Shown here piece by piece: positions 51,962 through 60,795 of a stretch of DNA of 64,000 nt (within the stretch, counting starts at the first letter, position 1; each line of letters begins with the position of its first letter). Source of the DNA: Neorhizobium galegae (GTDB lineage Bacteria > Pseudomonadota > Alphaproteobacteria > Rhizobiales > Rhizobiaceae); contig NZ_CP090097.1 of the NCBI RefSeq assembly GCF_021391675.1, forward strand, positions 54,641-118,640, given 5' to 3'. Made by a program: the position numbers and the translations under genes. Below the pieces are notes generated by a model. It saw nothing but the letters and a program-made list of their open reading frames with translations, did no database searches and had not been told where the DNA came from.

Positions 51962-53296
51962 CTAATCGCTCCTCTTCGACAGGTACTGTGCCGAGGTCAA
52001 GTAGTAGTTCCGGGCCGTGGCATTGATCTGGCGTTCACCCAGCTCGGTCAGCGCCCGGGCCTTGATTTCCTTTGCCGCCACATTTTCAGGGTCGAGAACC
52101 AATACAAAATCGGCCAGTTCGGCGGCCCACTGATACTCCTTCACCTCGACCGCTTGATTGGCTCGATCGAGCGCCTCCGCTGGTCCGCCGGCTAGATCGA
52201 TCATCTTGTGGGCGCGCTCGGTAGGTTGCAGCGGGTATAGATTGGTCGCGTTGCCATCGAACCATCCCACATAGTCGGCGTAAATGCCCCTTACCGCCCA
52301 AGCGACGCTGCCATAATACTCCTGCAGGTAGGGGCTATTTGCGAGTTCGTCAGATAGCCTCACCTCCTGGACAAGTTCGTCCGGCGTCTTGCCCTGCTTG
52401 ATACCTGCGAGGGTCTGGTCGAGGATGGTCTTGATCCCGTCACGGTAGTCTGTGAGAGCCTTTCGGACCTCGTCCCTCCCGAGGATTGGACGCATATGCC
52501 CCTGCACCATGTAGGTGGCGTCCAGACTGAGCATCTTTTCGAGGCTGGCGATCCACTTCTCAGGCGGCCTCAGCTTTAGGCCGCGGATCGGAGAGAGGTT
52601 CGGGTACGATTTCAAGAAGTCGTCGCCGGGAATAAGAACGCCCTTTTCGGCCATCCAGACAGCGGTGTTCTCTGGAGATTCACCGGGCATATGAACGAGC
52701 TGCAGCCGGACGCCCGCCACCTCGATCGTCTGGCTCTCGCCGCTGAAGGTGCGCGTCGGCGGCAAGTAGCCCTCCCGCGTGTGCGGCGTCACACGGCCGT
52801 ATTCGAGTTGGGTGCCGGCATTGATGAACAGCTCGTCGGGCAGCGTGGTGCCAAATGCATCACCGCCGGCGCGCTGACCCCTGCCGAACTCGGGACCGGA
52901 TTCCACCAGCGTCTGGTGACTATAGATTTCAGGACTGTCGTTTCCGGAAAATACCGTCGCGCCGCCGGAATGGTCCGGGTGATTGTGAGTGTAGATGATC
53001 GCCCTTACTGGTCGCACCAGGCGACCGCCGAAGGCATCCATGACCGCCCTCGCGTCGACGGGGTTGGCGGACGTGTCGACAATAATCGACGCTATGTCAC
53101 CTTGAATTAGGATGACATTGCTCGCGGAGTAGCCGACGGCCGCAAAGACGCCGTCGGTGATCTCAATGACTTCCTTCCTGAACTCGGCGGAACTCGCGCG
53201 GAGTTGCTCACGGCCGGCGAACTCGTCTGCTTGGGCGGGCGCCGATTGATCTCGAGGCGATTTATTCACTATAGCTAACCCTCGCAACTCAATCAT
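51962..53296 (-). CDS. Metallo-beta-lactamase-fold alkylsulfatase-like hydrolase
   Basis: A 444-residue protein like SdsA1-type alkylsulfatases. The metal motif is IYTHNHPDHSGGATVF (residues about 102-117), with VHMPGESPENTAVW and LIPGDDFLKSYPNL further on. The alkylsulfatase dimerisation domain follows (YYGSVAWAVRGIYADYVGWFDGNATNLYPL in parts), then a helical KALTELGERQINATARNYYLTSA. Shorter than secreted SdsA1 and without a clear signal peptide. Substrate unknown. Next to an aminotransferase on the same strand. Confidence 0.87.
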   Translation of the reverse strand: MIELRGLAIVNKSPRDQSAPAQADEFAGREQLRASSAEFRKEVIEITDGVFAAVGYSASNVILIQGDIASIIVDTSANPVDARAVMDAFGGRLVRPVRAIIYTHNHPDHSGGATVFSGNDSPEIYSHQTLVESGPEFGRGQRAGGDAFGTTLPDELFINAGTQLEYGRVTPHTREGYLPPTRTFSGESQTIEVAGVRLQLVHMPGESPENTAVWMAEKGVLIPGDDFLKSYPNLSPIRGLKLRPPEKWIASLEKMLSLDATYMVQGHMRPILGRDEVRKALTDYRDGIKTILDQTLAGIKQGKTPDELVQEVRLSDELANSPYLQEYYGSVAWAVRGIYADYVGWFDGNATNLYPLQPTERAHKMIDLAGGPAEALDRANQAVEVKEYQWAAELADFVLVLDPENVAAKEIKARALTELGERQINATARNYYLTSAQYLSKRSD

Positions 53297-53409
53297 TTAT
53301 CATCCGCCAATGGCCGCGCTGTAGACTTGTTGCCATGCGAGTTGGGTACTTGTCATGGCTCGATCCCTCCCGCTTAGCAAGCAGTCACAGAAACGAGCTG
53401 CGTCATCAG

Positions 53410-54615
53410 CTACGAGGCAAGACTGGCCATCGCCTCCAGAAACGTATCGATCTCTTCCTCGGTATTGTAATAATGCGGCGACGCTCGCACCACGGGCGGG
53501 AGCTGTCGATCATGGGCATCAATCGGGGTACTGGAGGGCGGGGAAACCGAGACGTTGATTCCCTTGCCAGCCAGATAGGCCATGACGGCTGGCGAATCCC
53601 AGCCGTTAACGGTGAATGAGATGATGGACGCGAGCGGCGCCCCAAGATCATGTACGGATACGGCACGCATCCCCCTCAGACCTTCCCGAAGCCTTGACGA
53701 AAGGTGACTGCAGCGCGCCTCGATGTTTTCGACCCCTATTTCGAGCGCGTAATCCACTGCTTCCCGCAAGCCGAGACGAACCGAATAGTTCTTCTCCCAC
53801 GTTTCAAAGCGTCTGGCATCAGGTCGCAACTCGTATCGATCGGGTGCGGTACAGGGGGCGCCGTAGAGGTCGATCATCGCTGGCTCGATCTTCTCCAGAA
53901 CTGATTTTCGCATGTACATGAACCCCGTTCCCCGCGGCGCGCGGAGAAACTTCCTGCCGGTAGCGGTGAGGATGTCGCAGCCGAGAGCATTCACATCGAT
54001 CGGCGTTTGACCCGCAGCTTGGCAGGCGTCGAGCAGATAGAGAATGCCGTTGTCTCGCGCTATTCGACCGATCGCTGCTGCTGGATTGATAAGCCCGCCG
54101 TTCGTCGGGATCCAGGTGACCGCTATCAAGCGAACGCGCTCATCAATCATTTTCGCCAGTGCGTCCGGATCAAGGACGCCAGAGGCGTCATTCGGAATGA
54201 TTTCGATGGATACGCCGGTGCGCTTGGCAACCTGCAAAAAGGCTACGTAGTTGGCAGCAAATTCGGCACTTGCCGTCAGAATCCTGTCTCCAGGTCCAAA
54301 AGAAAGGGAATAGAAGGCGCGCTGCCAGGCGATCGTCGCGTTTTCAGCTATCGCTATCTCGTCGCGAGTGCAGTTTACGAAAGTGGCCAAGCTGTCATAG
54401 GCCCCCTCCAACAGCGAGTTGGCCTCCGCTGCTGCCTCGTAGCCACCGATTTCGCCCTCCCGGCTCAGGTACCCAATCACTGCATCAATCACCGGGCTCG
54501 GCATCAGCGCCGCCCCAGCATTGTTGAGGTGGTTTCTGTTTCTTGTGCCGGGAGTATCAGCACGTAGGCGAGGAAGGTCCAAAGCCTTGCGGGCGTCGCG
54601 GTTGTTTTGCGACAT
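53410..54615 (-). CDS. Class V aminotransferase (isopenicillin N epimerase/desulfurase-like)
   Basis: A 401-residue PLP enzyme of fold type I. It has HLNNAGAALMPSPV, IAIAENATIAWQRAFYSL, AVTWIPTNGGLINPAAAIG, LYLLDACQAAGQTPID (PLP Asp) and LTATGRKFLRAPRGTGFMY (Schiff-base Lys). The C-terminal domain ends VRASPHYYNTEEEIDTFLEA. This family includes epimerases, lyases and desulfurases; the sequence does not decide. It lies between the sulfatase-like gene and the lysR-ridA-nitrilase module. Confidence 0.88.
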   Translation of the reverse strand: MSQNNRDARKALDLPRLRADTPGTRNRNHLNNAGAALMPSPVIDAVIGYLSREGEIGGYEAAAEANSLLEGAYDSLATFVNCTRDEIAIAENATIAWQRAFYSLSFGPGDRILTASAEFAANYVAFLQVAKRTGVSIEIIPNDASGVLDPDALAKMIDERVRLIAVTWIPTNGGLINPAAAIGRIARDNGILYLLDACQAAGQTPIDVNALGCDILTATGRKFLRAPRGTGFMYMRKSVLEKIEPAMIDLYGAPCTAPDRYELRPDARRFETWEKNYSVRLGLREAVDYALEIGVENIEARCSHLSSRLREGLRGMRAVSVHDLGAPLASIISFTVNGWDSPAVMAYLAGKGINVSVSPPSSTPIDAHDRQLPPVVRASPHYYNTEEEIDTFLEAMASLAS

Positions 54616-54777
54616 GAGGAGTTCCTTCCTTTAATCTAGCCACCCACCTTGTTGACGCAATCAACACTGTGGCGGAAGCCGATACTTTTGCAACCAGCTG
54701 TGCAGATTTGAACGGCGTGGCGTGACCGGGCGCCGGTTAACAGGCCAGCCTGCTCCGCGGGCAGCAACGTGCGCATT

Positions 54778-55698
54778 TCACCGTGACCAGGGTGCGTTTC
54801 CCAGAAGGCGTTGTTCGTCCCGACGAACCAGCGTTTTCACGAACTGCTTTACGGCTCTCACTCTGGGTAGATAAGCCAGGTCCTGATGTGCCGACATCCA
54901 GATCTCACGTTCGCCGCTCAACTCTTCAAGTACCGGAATGAGCCCGAGTTTCAGACTGCGTGCGAATTCAGGAAGCGCTACAATTCCTGCGCCCGCAGAC
55001 GCCGCGAACATCTGCGACATCATGCTGTTTGAGCTGAACGCAATCGTTGGGGCGGGTACGAGTTCCTCTAGCCATAGAACGCTTTCGAGCTGAACTAGCT
55101 CTTCGATATAGCCGACAAAGCGGTGCTCGCGAAGATCCGCCGCTTGAGAGGGAACGCCATTGCGCTCCAGATAGGCCTGCGAAGCGAACAAGCCGGTCTT
55201 GAAACGTCCGATCAGCTGACTGTCGAGAGCAGTTCCATGGGGCTTGAAGAAGCTCAGGAATAAATCTGCTTCCCGGCGAGCGACCCGAACCGTTTGCGGC
55301 GATGTCACAAGCTCGATGTCAAGATCAGGGTACCGACTACTGAGCTCAACGAGGCGCTCGGAGAGGTAAAGCGTTGCGATGCCCTCCATGGTGGCTAATC
55401 TGACTGTACCGCGTACCTCGTCTCGATTGCTCACGTCGCTGCGAAGCGCATTCACCCCATTCTCGATTTCCTCCGCTCGCCGCATCGTAACAAGCCCGGC
55501 TGGGGTCAGCAGAAGTCCATCCCTGGTCCTTTCGACGAGTGCGCCGCCAACCGTGTATTCCAGGCGAGCAAGCCGACGGGAAACAGTGGAGTGGCTGACC
55601 TTCAGTTCCCGGGCGGCTCCGGTCACGCTCTTGCACCGAACGACGATGAGGAAAAGTTTGAGATCGTCCCAGTCAAGATGATCGATTGCGGTCGCCAT
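54778..55698 (-). CDS. LysR-type regulator (copy 2, intact)
   Basis: A 306-residue regulator with HTH at residues 20-45 (KSVTGAARELKVSHSTVSRRLARLE) and an effector domain (YLDIELVTSPQTVRVARREADLFLSFF, GAGIVALPEFARSLKLGLIPVLE in parts). It is divergent from ridA and the nitrilase (starts 180 bp apart), so it probably controls them. The copy at 38222 is a close homologue broken by a frameshift and IS3. Confidence 0.9.
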   Translation of the reverse strand: MATAIDHLDWDDLKLFLIVVRCKSVTGAARELKVSHSTVSRRLARLEYTVGGALVERTRDGLLLTPAGLVTMRRAEEIENGVNALRSDVSNRDEVRGTVRLATMEGIATLYLSERLVELSSRYPDLDIELVTSPQTVRVARREADLFLSFFKPHGTALDSQLIGRFKTGLFASQAYLERNGVPSQAADLREHRFVGYIEELVQLESVLWLEELVPAPTIAFSSNSMMSQMFAASAGAGIVALPEFARSLKLGLIPVLEELSGEREIWMSAHQDLAYLPRVRAVKQFVKTLVRRDEQRLLGNAPWSR

Positions 55699-55878
55699 GC
55701 TACCCTCCGTCTATTTTTGCACAGAGTAGTGCATCCTATTCGGGTTGGCGCACAGATTCGTTCTGATAGTTTCCAACGGGCTGTAAAGGCGAACATGCAG
55801 CATATCATAACGCAAAACCACTTGCGGATATGCTGGTCGCCAGCAGGTCGCGCTTCTTAACCTGCCTTGGGAGAAACC

Positions 55879-56262
55879 ATGTCTAGACGAACTGTGAATG
55901 CTTCGAACGCTGCGGCAGTAGGACCATATTCGCACGCGACATGGGCCGGCGACCTGTTATTTTGCTCGGGCCAGACGCCGCTCGATCCCAGCACCGGCAA
56001 ACTTGTCGACGGAACCGTCGCCGACCAGACACGCCAGTGTTTCGATAATCTGTTTCAAGTTCTTGAAGCAGCAGGCTTGGGGTCGGATGATGTCGTATCC
56101 GTCAACGTCTATCTCACAGACATGAGCGACTTTGGTCAGATGAATGAGATTTACGCCACACGTTTTTCATCGCCCTTCCCGGCCCGCACCACCATTGGCT
56201 GCGCCAGCCTGCCGCTTGGAGCGCGTATTGAGATCGGTTTAGCCGCAAAACGGCAGTCCTAA
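55879..56262 (+). CDS. ridA: RidA-family protein (imine deaminase type)
   Basis: A 127-residue RidA/YjgF/UK114 protein. It has NAAAVGPYSHATWAGDLLFCSGQTPLDP in parts, VEDQTRQ-like VADQTRQCFDNLFQVLEAAG, VNVYLTDMSDFGQMNEIYATRF, and the key Arg in FPARTTIGCASLPLGARIEI. RidA proteins hydrolyse reactive enamines/imines from PLP or flavin enzymes. Beside a nitrilase and a PLP aminotransferase it probably clears an imine intermediate. Start at 55879 with GGGAGAAACC upstream. Confidence 0.92.
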   Translation: MSRRTVNASNAAAVGPYSHATWAGDLLFCSGQTPLDPSTGKLVDGTVADQTRQCFDNLFQVLEAAGLGSDDVVSVNVYLTDMSDFGQMNEIYATRFSSPFPARTTIGCASLPLGARIEIGLAAKRQS

Positions 56263-56319
56263 ACCTGCTTTTGGCGAAACAGCCGAGATGGCTGATGGCG
56301 AACGTTGATCAGGAGAGGA

Positions 56320-57348
56320 ATGCCGATGGGAAGCACGAACTTCAAGGCCGCCGCTGCTCATGTTGCGCCGGTTTATCTCAATCCGTTGGAGAGCGCAGAG
56401 AAAGCTTGTTCGGTAATTGCAGAGGCTGCTCGAAATGGCGCATCGCTCGTGGTCTTTTCGGAGAGCTTTCTTCCCGGGTTTCCCGTCTGGGCGGCACTTT
56501 ACCCGCCCATTCAATCGCACGGACATTTCAAACGATTTCTGAACGCCTCGGTATATGTGGATGGGCCAGAAATTGAGCGTGTGCGCAAAGCCGCGTCCGA
56601 TAACAGTGTTTTCGTTTCCATCGGTTTCTCCGAGCGCAACCCGGCAAGTGTTGGGGGACTGTGGAATAGCAATGTCTTGATTTCCGATACAGGCGAAATC
56701 CTGATCCACCATCGAAAGCTAGTCGCAACTTTCTTCGAGAAGCTGGTTTGGGATCCTGGCGATGGCGCGGGACTGGTCGTCGCAAATACAAGAATTGGTC
56801 GAATTGGCGGTCTCATCTGCGGGGAAAACACAAATCCACTCGCGCGCTACAGTCTGATGACGCAGGCAGAGCAGGTTCATATAAGCAGTTATCCGCCGAT
56901 CTGGCCTACTCGTGTTCCCACAGAGAGCGACAACTACGACAACCGGGCGGCCAACCGCATCCGTGCCTCAGCCCATTGTTTCGAAGCCAAGTGCTTCGGA
57001 ATTGTTGTCGCAGGTCGCCTGGATGAAAGCGCTCGCAGATCCATTGCTTTGGATGATTCTGCCATCGCAGCAATTATAGATGCCAGTCCGCGGGCCAGCA
57101 GTTTTTTCCTTGGACCGACTGGAGCGCCAATTGGTGATGAAATGATCGACGAAGGTATCGGCTACGCCCACATCGATCTCGACGACTGTGTTGAACCGAA
57201 GCGCTTTCACGATGTCGTTGCAGGTTACAATCGCTTCGATATATTTGACGTTACCGTCAACCGGGCGCGCCGAAAGCCGATCACATTTTTAGAAGACCAC
57301 GCTAAGGAGGCTCTAACAGGCCGGGAGCGGGAAAAAGCTGGGGGTTAG
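56320..57348 (+). CDS. Nitrilase, C-terminus altered by ISKra4 insertion
   Basis: A 342-residue carbon-nitrogen hydrolase of the nitrilase/arylacetonitrilase type. The Glu-Lys-Cys triad is visible: VVFSESFLPGFP, HHRKLVATFFEKLVW and GGLICGENTNPLARY. It would turn a nitrile into the acid and ammonia. The start at 56320 follows CAGGAGAGGA directly. The last ten codons (from about 57323, REREKAGG) come from the terminal repeat of the adjacent IS; the copy-1 remnant shows a different natural end (STDTEVQALPE). The catalytic part is complete, so it may still work. Confidence 0.9.
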   Translation: MPMGSTNFKAAAAHVAPVYLNPLESAEKACSVIAEAARNGASLVVFSESFLPGFPVWAALYPPIQSHGHFKRFLNASVYVDGPEIERVRKAASDNSVFVSIGFSERNPASVGGLWNSNVLISDTGEILIHHRKLVATFFEKLVWDPGDGAGLVVANTRIGRIGGLICGENTNPLARYSLMTQAEQVHISSYPPIWPTRVPTESDNYDNRAANRIRASAHCFEAKCFGIVVAGRLDESARRSIALDDSAIAAIIDASPRASSFFLGPTGAPIGDEMIDEGIGYAHIDLDDCVEPKRFHDVVAGYNRFDIFDVTVNRARRKPITFLEDHAKEALTGREREKAGG

Positions 57349-58770
57349 GCTGCGAGGTCGAGCTTTGCCTGTTTGAGACGGCCGTCCGCGACGGCGGCTC
57401 GCACTTGAAGAACCCGATGAGCGCCGATCGGTGTCCAACGCATTTGCCGCTTCTTATTCATACGGGCATTGACGAGGCTGTTGGCGGCACTTTCGGCCGG
57501 CGAACTGGATATCGGCTGACCGGACCAGTATCGACGACAGTAGTTGACGATCGAAGCTGCGTTCTGCCCGAGGTAGGTGGCAAGATTGTTGATCAGCTCG
57601 TATAGGCGCCTGATTTTGCCGGGGGCGTCGTGAAATCCGGGATGCTGATCCAATTGGGCGAGCATCTGCTTTACGGCTTCGCTTGCCTCTCGGACATATC
57701 CGCTCCAGAGGAGATGCCGAAGCCTGGGCACATGGACCGCGACGTTTTGCAGATAGACGTCCAGATTTTGCAGATGCCTGATGCCCTCCCAGGCCTGCTC
57801 AATGTGCCGCAGCCGCATCGATAGATGAAACCAGTCGAGAATATGCGTGACGGGCTGGCGTGTTGCGCTGAGGACGATGCCCTGCAGCCCGACCTCTCCA
57901 TCGCTAAAGACAGTGACGTCTCGGCCAGGCAGCCATCCTTGCGCGCGCATCGCTGCGCGAACGATATCGTGTTTGCCGGTAGCGATATTCGGCGCACCGG
58001 CAAACTGACGCGGTGGTCGGCCTTGCGCAACAACGCGTCCCATCGCGATCTCGAAATGCCGGCTTTGATAGCCGGGAACCGCGCGAATATAGGCGCCATC
58101 AATAAAAACGGAAACGGGAGACTTGCCGGCGCGACTGATACGATAGGGGCCTGCGATGTCCCACTTTTCGATCTGATCGGCAACCTTGCCCAGCCGGTTG
58201 CTTACGGTTCGATGATTATGCGGCCGCGTGGCCGGCACAAAGATATCAAGTACACGGGCTGCTTCTCGAAATGACATCCGGGAGCCCAGTTCGGCTTGGA
58301 TGCGCTCCAACTCCGGGGTAGCTCGGCCATTCAACAGGGTCTCGACGCTTCCCATGCCCAACCTCGCGGTCGATCCGCAGGCACAACTGCACCAGCGCGG
58401 CACACGCACTTGGCAAGATCCAAAGAGCGAATGGATCGTACGGTGCCTACTATCATGCACCGAGCGACGGCGGCTACAGTCTTGGCACTTCCGATCTCGC
58501 TGGGCGGCTTGATCCGTCTGAAACTGCGTTAATTCTTGTTGTAGGCGCCGCTGTATCTTCTTGGCTTCGTCGAGGGAGAGACCAAAATCGTTGAGACGGG
58601 CGCCATCGAGAGACCGGTCGACCTTGGCAATTTCGCAACGCTGCGACACGCCGTCAATGCCAACAAGCTCGACCGAGATGATCATCTTTAAGTGCGACGC
58701 CAACGAATGCCCCTTCAGAAAAGGCACCTGTTTACCCGAAATTTCTTACCCCCACCTTTTTCCCGCTCCC
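57323..58770 (-). mobile_element. ISKra4-type element between the nitrilase and IS21 tail
   Basis: The ends GGGAGCGGGAAAAAGCTGGGGG (left) and (inverted) GGGAGCGGGAAAAAGGTGGGGG (right, ending 58770) are near-perfect repeats of over 20 bp. One intact transposase lies between. The left flank is the nitrilase 3' end and the right flank is a truncated IS21, so it sits at a rearrangement point. Confidence 0.87.
57345..58685 (-). CDS. ISKra4-family transposase
   Basis: A 446-residue transposase. It has an N-terminal helical region (LNDFGLSLDEAKKIQRRLQQEL), zinc-binding CQDCSRRRSVHDSRHR and VPRWCSCACG, the DDE core (VFIDGAYIRAVPGYQSRHFEI, VTVFSDGEVGLQGIV, HILDWFHLSMRL) and the C-terminal SSPAESAANSLVNARMNKKRQMRWTP pattern of ISKra4 (seen in parts). 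I preferred the ATG at 58685 (MIISVELVGIDG); a GTG at 58727 lies upstream in frame. Apparently intact. Confidence 0.87.
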   Translation of the reverse strand: MIISVELVGIDGVSQRCEIAKVDRSLDGARLNDFGLSLDEAKKIQRRLQQELTQFQTDQAAQRDRKCQDCSRRRSVHDSRHRTIHSLFGSCQVRVPRWCSCACGSTARLGMGSVETLLNGRATPELERIQAELGSRMSFREAARVLDIFVPATRPHNHRTVSNRLGKVADQIEKWDIAGPYRISRAGKSPVSVFIDGAYIRAVPGYQSRHFEIAMGRVVAQGRPPRQFAGAPNIATGKHDIVRAAMRAQGWLPGRDVTVFSDGEVGLQGIVLSATRQPVTHILDWFHLSMRLRHIEQAWEGIRHLQNLDVYLQNVAVHVPRLRHLLWSGYVREASEAVKQMLAQLDQHPGFHDAPGKIRRLYELINNLATYLGQNAASIVNYCRRYWSGQPISSSPAESAANSLVNARMNKKRQMRWTPIGAHRVLQVRAAVADGRLKQAKLDLAA

Positions 58771-59125
58771 TCGCCCAGGCCGGAGGTCAGCTCCTGTTCC
58801 ACCTGATCAGCAGGCTATACGAGCGCACCTCGATCATCGTCACGACGAACCTCGCCTTCGGTGAATGGCCGTCAGTGTTCGGCGATGCCAAGATGACGAC
58901 GGCGCTCCTCGACCGCCTGACCCATCATTGCGAGATCGTCGAGACCGGAAACGAATCCTGGCGCTTCAAGAACCGCTCTCAAAGCTAAAGCCGAAGATAC
59001 CCGTCACCCGCACTTGGCCTACCCTCTGCAACCCCGGCCAGCGCCGGGCAGGCCAAGCGCTGATCGGCTACAGGGGGGTGAAGATTGGACGCCGATAAGG
59101 GGTCAACATTCCGAGCCGATTGACA
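58771..59125 (+). mobile_element. IS21 right-end fragment (direct repeat copy 2)
   Basis: The same 355 bp as 3630-3984, including the last 73 codons of istB (stop at 58988) and the right terminus ending GATTGACA at 59125. The ISKra4 end replaces the rest of this IS21. Its far side adjoins the truncated leucine-rich-repeat gene, so this IS21 probably caused that truncation. Confidence 0.88.
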
Positions 59126-59132
59126 GGCTCCG

Positions 59133-60749
59133 TTGCTCGATCTCGTCAAGGGATTGACCCACCTTACGCACCTTAACGCAAGCGGGCTCGACCTTGACGA
59201 TGCGGACGTCTCGAACCTCGCGGCCGTAGGCCAGAAATTGGTTACGCTTGAGCTAGGCTTAACCGGGCCACGAGAGGGTCATCAATATGCTGCGACCCAA
59301 TTAACCGGGTCGATTGTCCAATGGCTTGAAGCACTCACAAGTCTTCGCTCGCTGTCGCTTAGAGGCATCCCCGTCAGCGACGACGATGTAAATTCGACTA
59401 ATCTATGGAAGAAGCTTTCACGCCTCGACTTGTCTGGAACGGCAGTCTCGGACAAGGGTGTGACTTCCCTTGCTTCCGCGTTCGCAATTTTGGAACTGAG
59501 CTTGTCGCGAACCGAAATAACCGATGAAGCCGCGGCGGCCGTGTTTTCCAGGCCGAGGCAAGCTGTAGACGTGTCATGGACCCAAGTCTCGCAAACAGGC
59601 ATCGTGAAAGGGCAATCCCCCGAAGCATTGCAAAAGGGTAATTTTGCAGGGCTCGACATCGATGACAGCTTTGCGAGTTGGCTTCGAGCGGCGACGTCTC
59701 TCAGAGAAATTGACTTGAGTCATACGCGTGTCGGCGATGATGTCGCGGGAGCCTTAGGCGACCTGCGGTTCCTGGAGCAGGCAAACTTGTCCAATACACA
59801 CACGACGGACGAAGGCATCTGCCGACTTATGAATGCGCCCATTCGAAATCTAGAGATCTACGGGCGACCTGTCGCTGCACAGGGCCTTACCGCCATAGCG
59901 CAGAACCGAACGTTGAAGAGCGTTAAGGTGACGTCCGATGCGGACTGGACCGGATTGGCGGAGATCAATGCCGAACTCGATATGCAAACGCCGGAGCGGT
60001 CTGAAGGACGTGTGCCACAATCGTTGCGCCGCCTATCGTTGAGGGGAATGCTCACCTCATCGCTTGCCGATGAACTTGGAAACAGTCAAAATTTGAAAAG
60101 CCTCGGTATCGATTCCATCGGAGCGGATGCGGGTTTCGAGAGCAATTTCTTCAAACTGGAAGATTTTTTCGCAGAGAACGCCGGGCTGGATGATCCCAGG
60201 ATATCTGTCCTTTTGGCGAAACCATCCATCGCCGGCCTTTATTTAAGCGGAAACCCGTTAGGCAAGGCGCTGGGCGGGCAACTCAGCAACACGATACATA
60301 CGTTGGAGCTTCGAGAGACCCAGGTATCCGATGCAGAAATTCCAATAATCGGTAAGTTACCCCGGCTTCATTGCATCGATCTCCCGCACACGCGTGTCAC
60401 GGCGAAGGGTATTGCGAAACTTGCAAGGATGTCCGTGAACCTTCAATCACTAGCGCTAGACGGAACGCAGGTTGACAGCGAAAGCGTTGGTGCGCTGGCT
60501 CTCGCGCCGCGCTTGTTGGAACTTTATCTTTACGGTGATGAAGTCGACACTCGCACAATCGCACTTCTCGGGTCCGTTCGCCTGCGCGAGTTGCATCTTC
60601 TTGGAACAAACATCTCCGATGACGCAGTACCCCACCTCGCGGCTATTGCGGGCCTTCGGTTCCTCTCACTCGATGCAAACTTGAGTGACGATGCACTACT
60701 AGCTCTCCGCTCGCTTCGTCCGCACCTCCTTGTTTCGCTGAGGAGATGA
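59133..60749 (+). CDS. Leucine-rich repeat protein, probably 5' truncated
   Basis: A 538-residue protein made of irregular leucine-rich repeats of 22-26 residues (for example LTSLRSLSLRGIPVSDDDV, LSRLDLSGTAVSDKGVTSL, LREIDLSHTRVGDDVAGAL, LHCIDLPHTRVTAKGIAKL, LRELHLLGTNISDDAVPHL). The T-x-V/I-S/T-D-x-G/A pattern resembles bacterial cysteine-containing or ribonuclease-inhibitor-like LRRs. The first visible residues are already inside a repeat and IS21 ends 7 bp upstream, so the original N-terminus is lost. Such proteins can be type III effectors or surface proteins, but nothing here shows secretion. Convergent with the ATP-grasp operon. Confidence 0.75.
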   Translation: MLDLVKGLTHLTHLNASGLDLDDADVSNLAAVGQKLVTLELGLTGPREGHQYAATQLTGSIVQWLEALTSLRSLSLRGIPVSDDDVNSTNLWKKLSRLDLSGTAVSDKGVTSLASAFAILELSLSRTEITDEAAAAVFSRPRQAVDVSWTQVSQTGIVKGQSPEALQKGNFAGLDIDDSFASWLRAATSLREIDLSHTRVGDDVAGALGDLRFLEQANLSNTHTTDEGICRLMNAPIRNLEIYGRPVAAQGLTAIAQNRTLKSVKVTSDADWTGLAEINAELDMQTPERSEGRVPQSLRRLSLRGMLTSSLADELGNSQNLKSLGIDSIGADAGFESNFFKLEDFFAENAGLDDPRISVLLAKPSIAGLYLSGNPLGKALGGQLSNTIHTLELRETQVSDAEIPIIGKLPRLHCIDLPHTRVTAKGIAKLARMSVNLQSLALDGTQVDSESVGALALAPRLLELYLYGDEVDTRTIALLGSVRLRELHLLGTNISDDAVPHLAAIAGLRFLSLDANLSDDALLALRSLRPHLLVSLRR

Positions 60750-60757
60750 GAAAGCGG

Positions 60758-60790
60758 CCACAGGCAAGCTGTTTCTGTGGAAGGATTTTT
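60758..60790 (+). terminator. Rho-independent terminator after the LRR gene
   Basis: CCACAG (60758-60763) and CTGTGG (60775-60780) form a 6-bp stem around an 11-base loop, followed by AAGGATTTTT. It lies 9 bp after the LRR stop and 6 bp before the end of the convergent ATP-grasp gene. Confidence 0.6.
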
Positions 60791-60795
60791 CCTAC

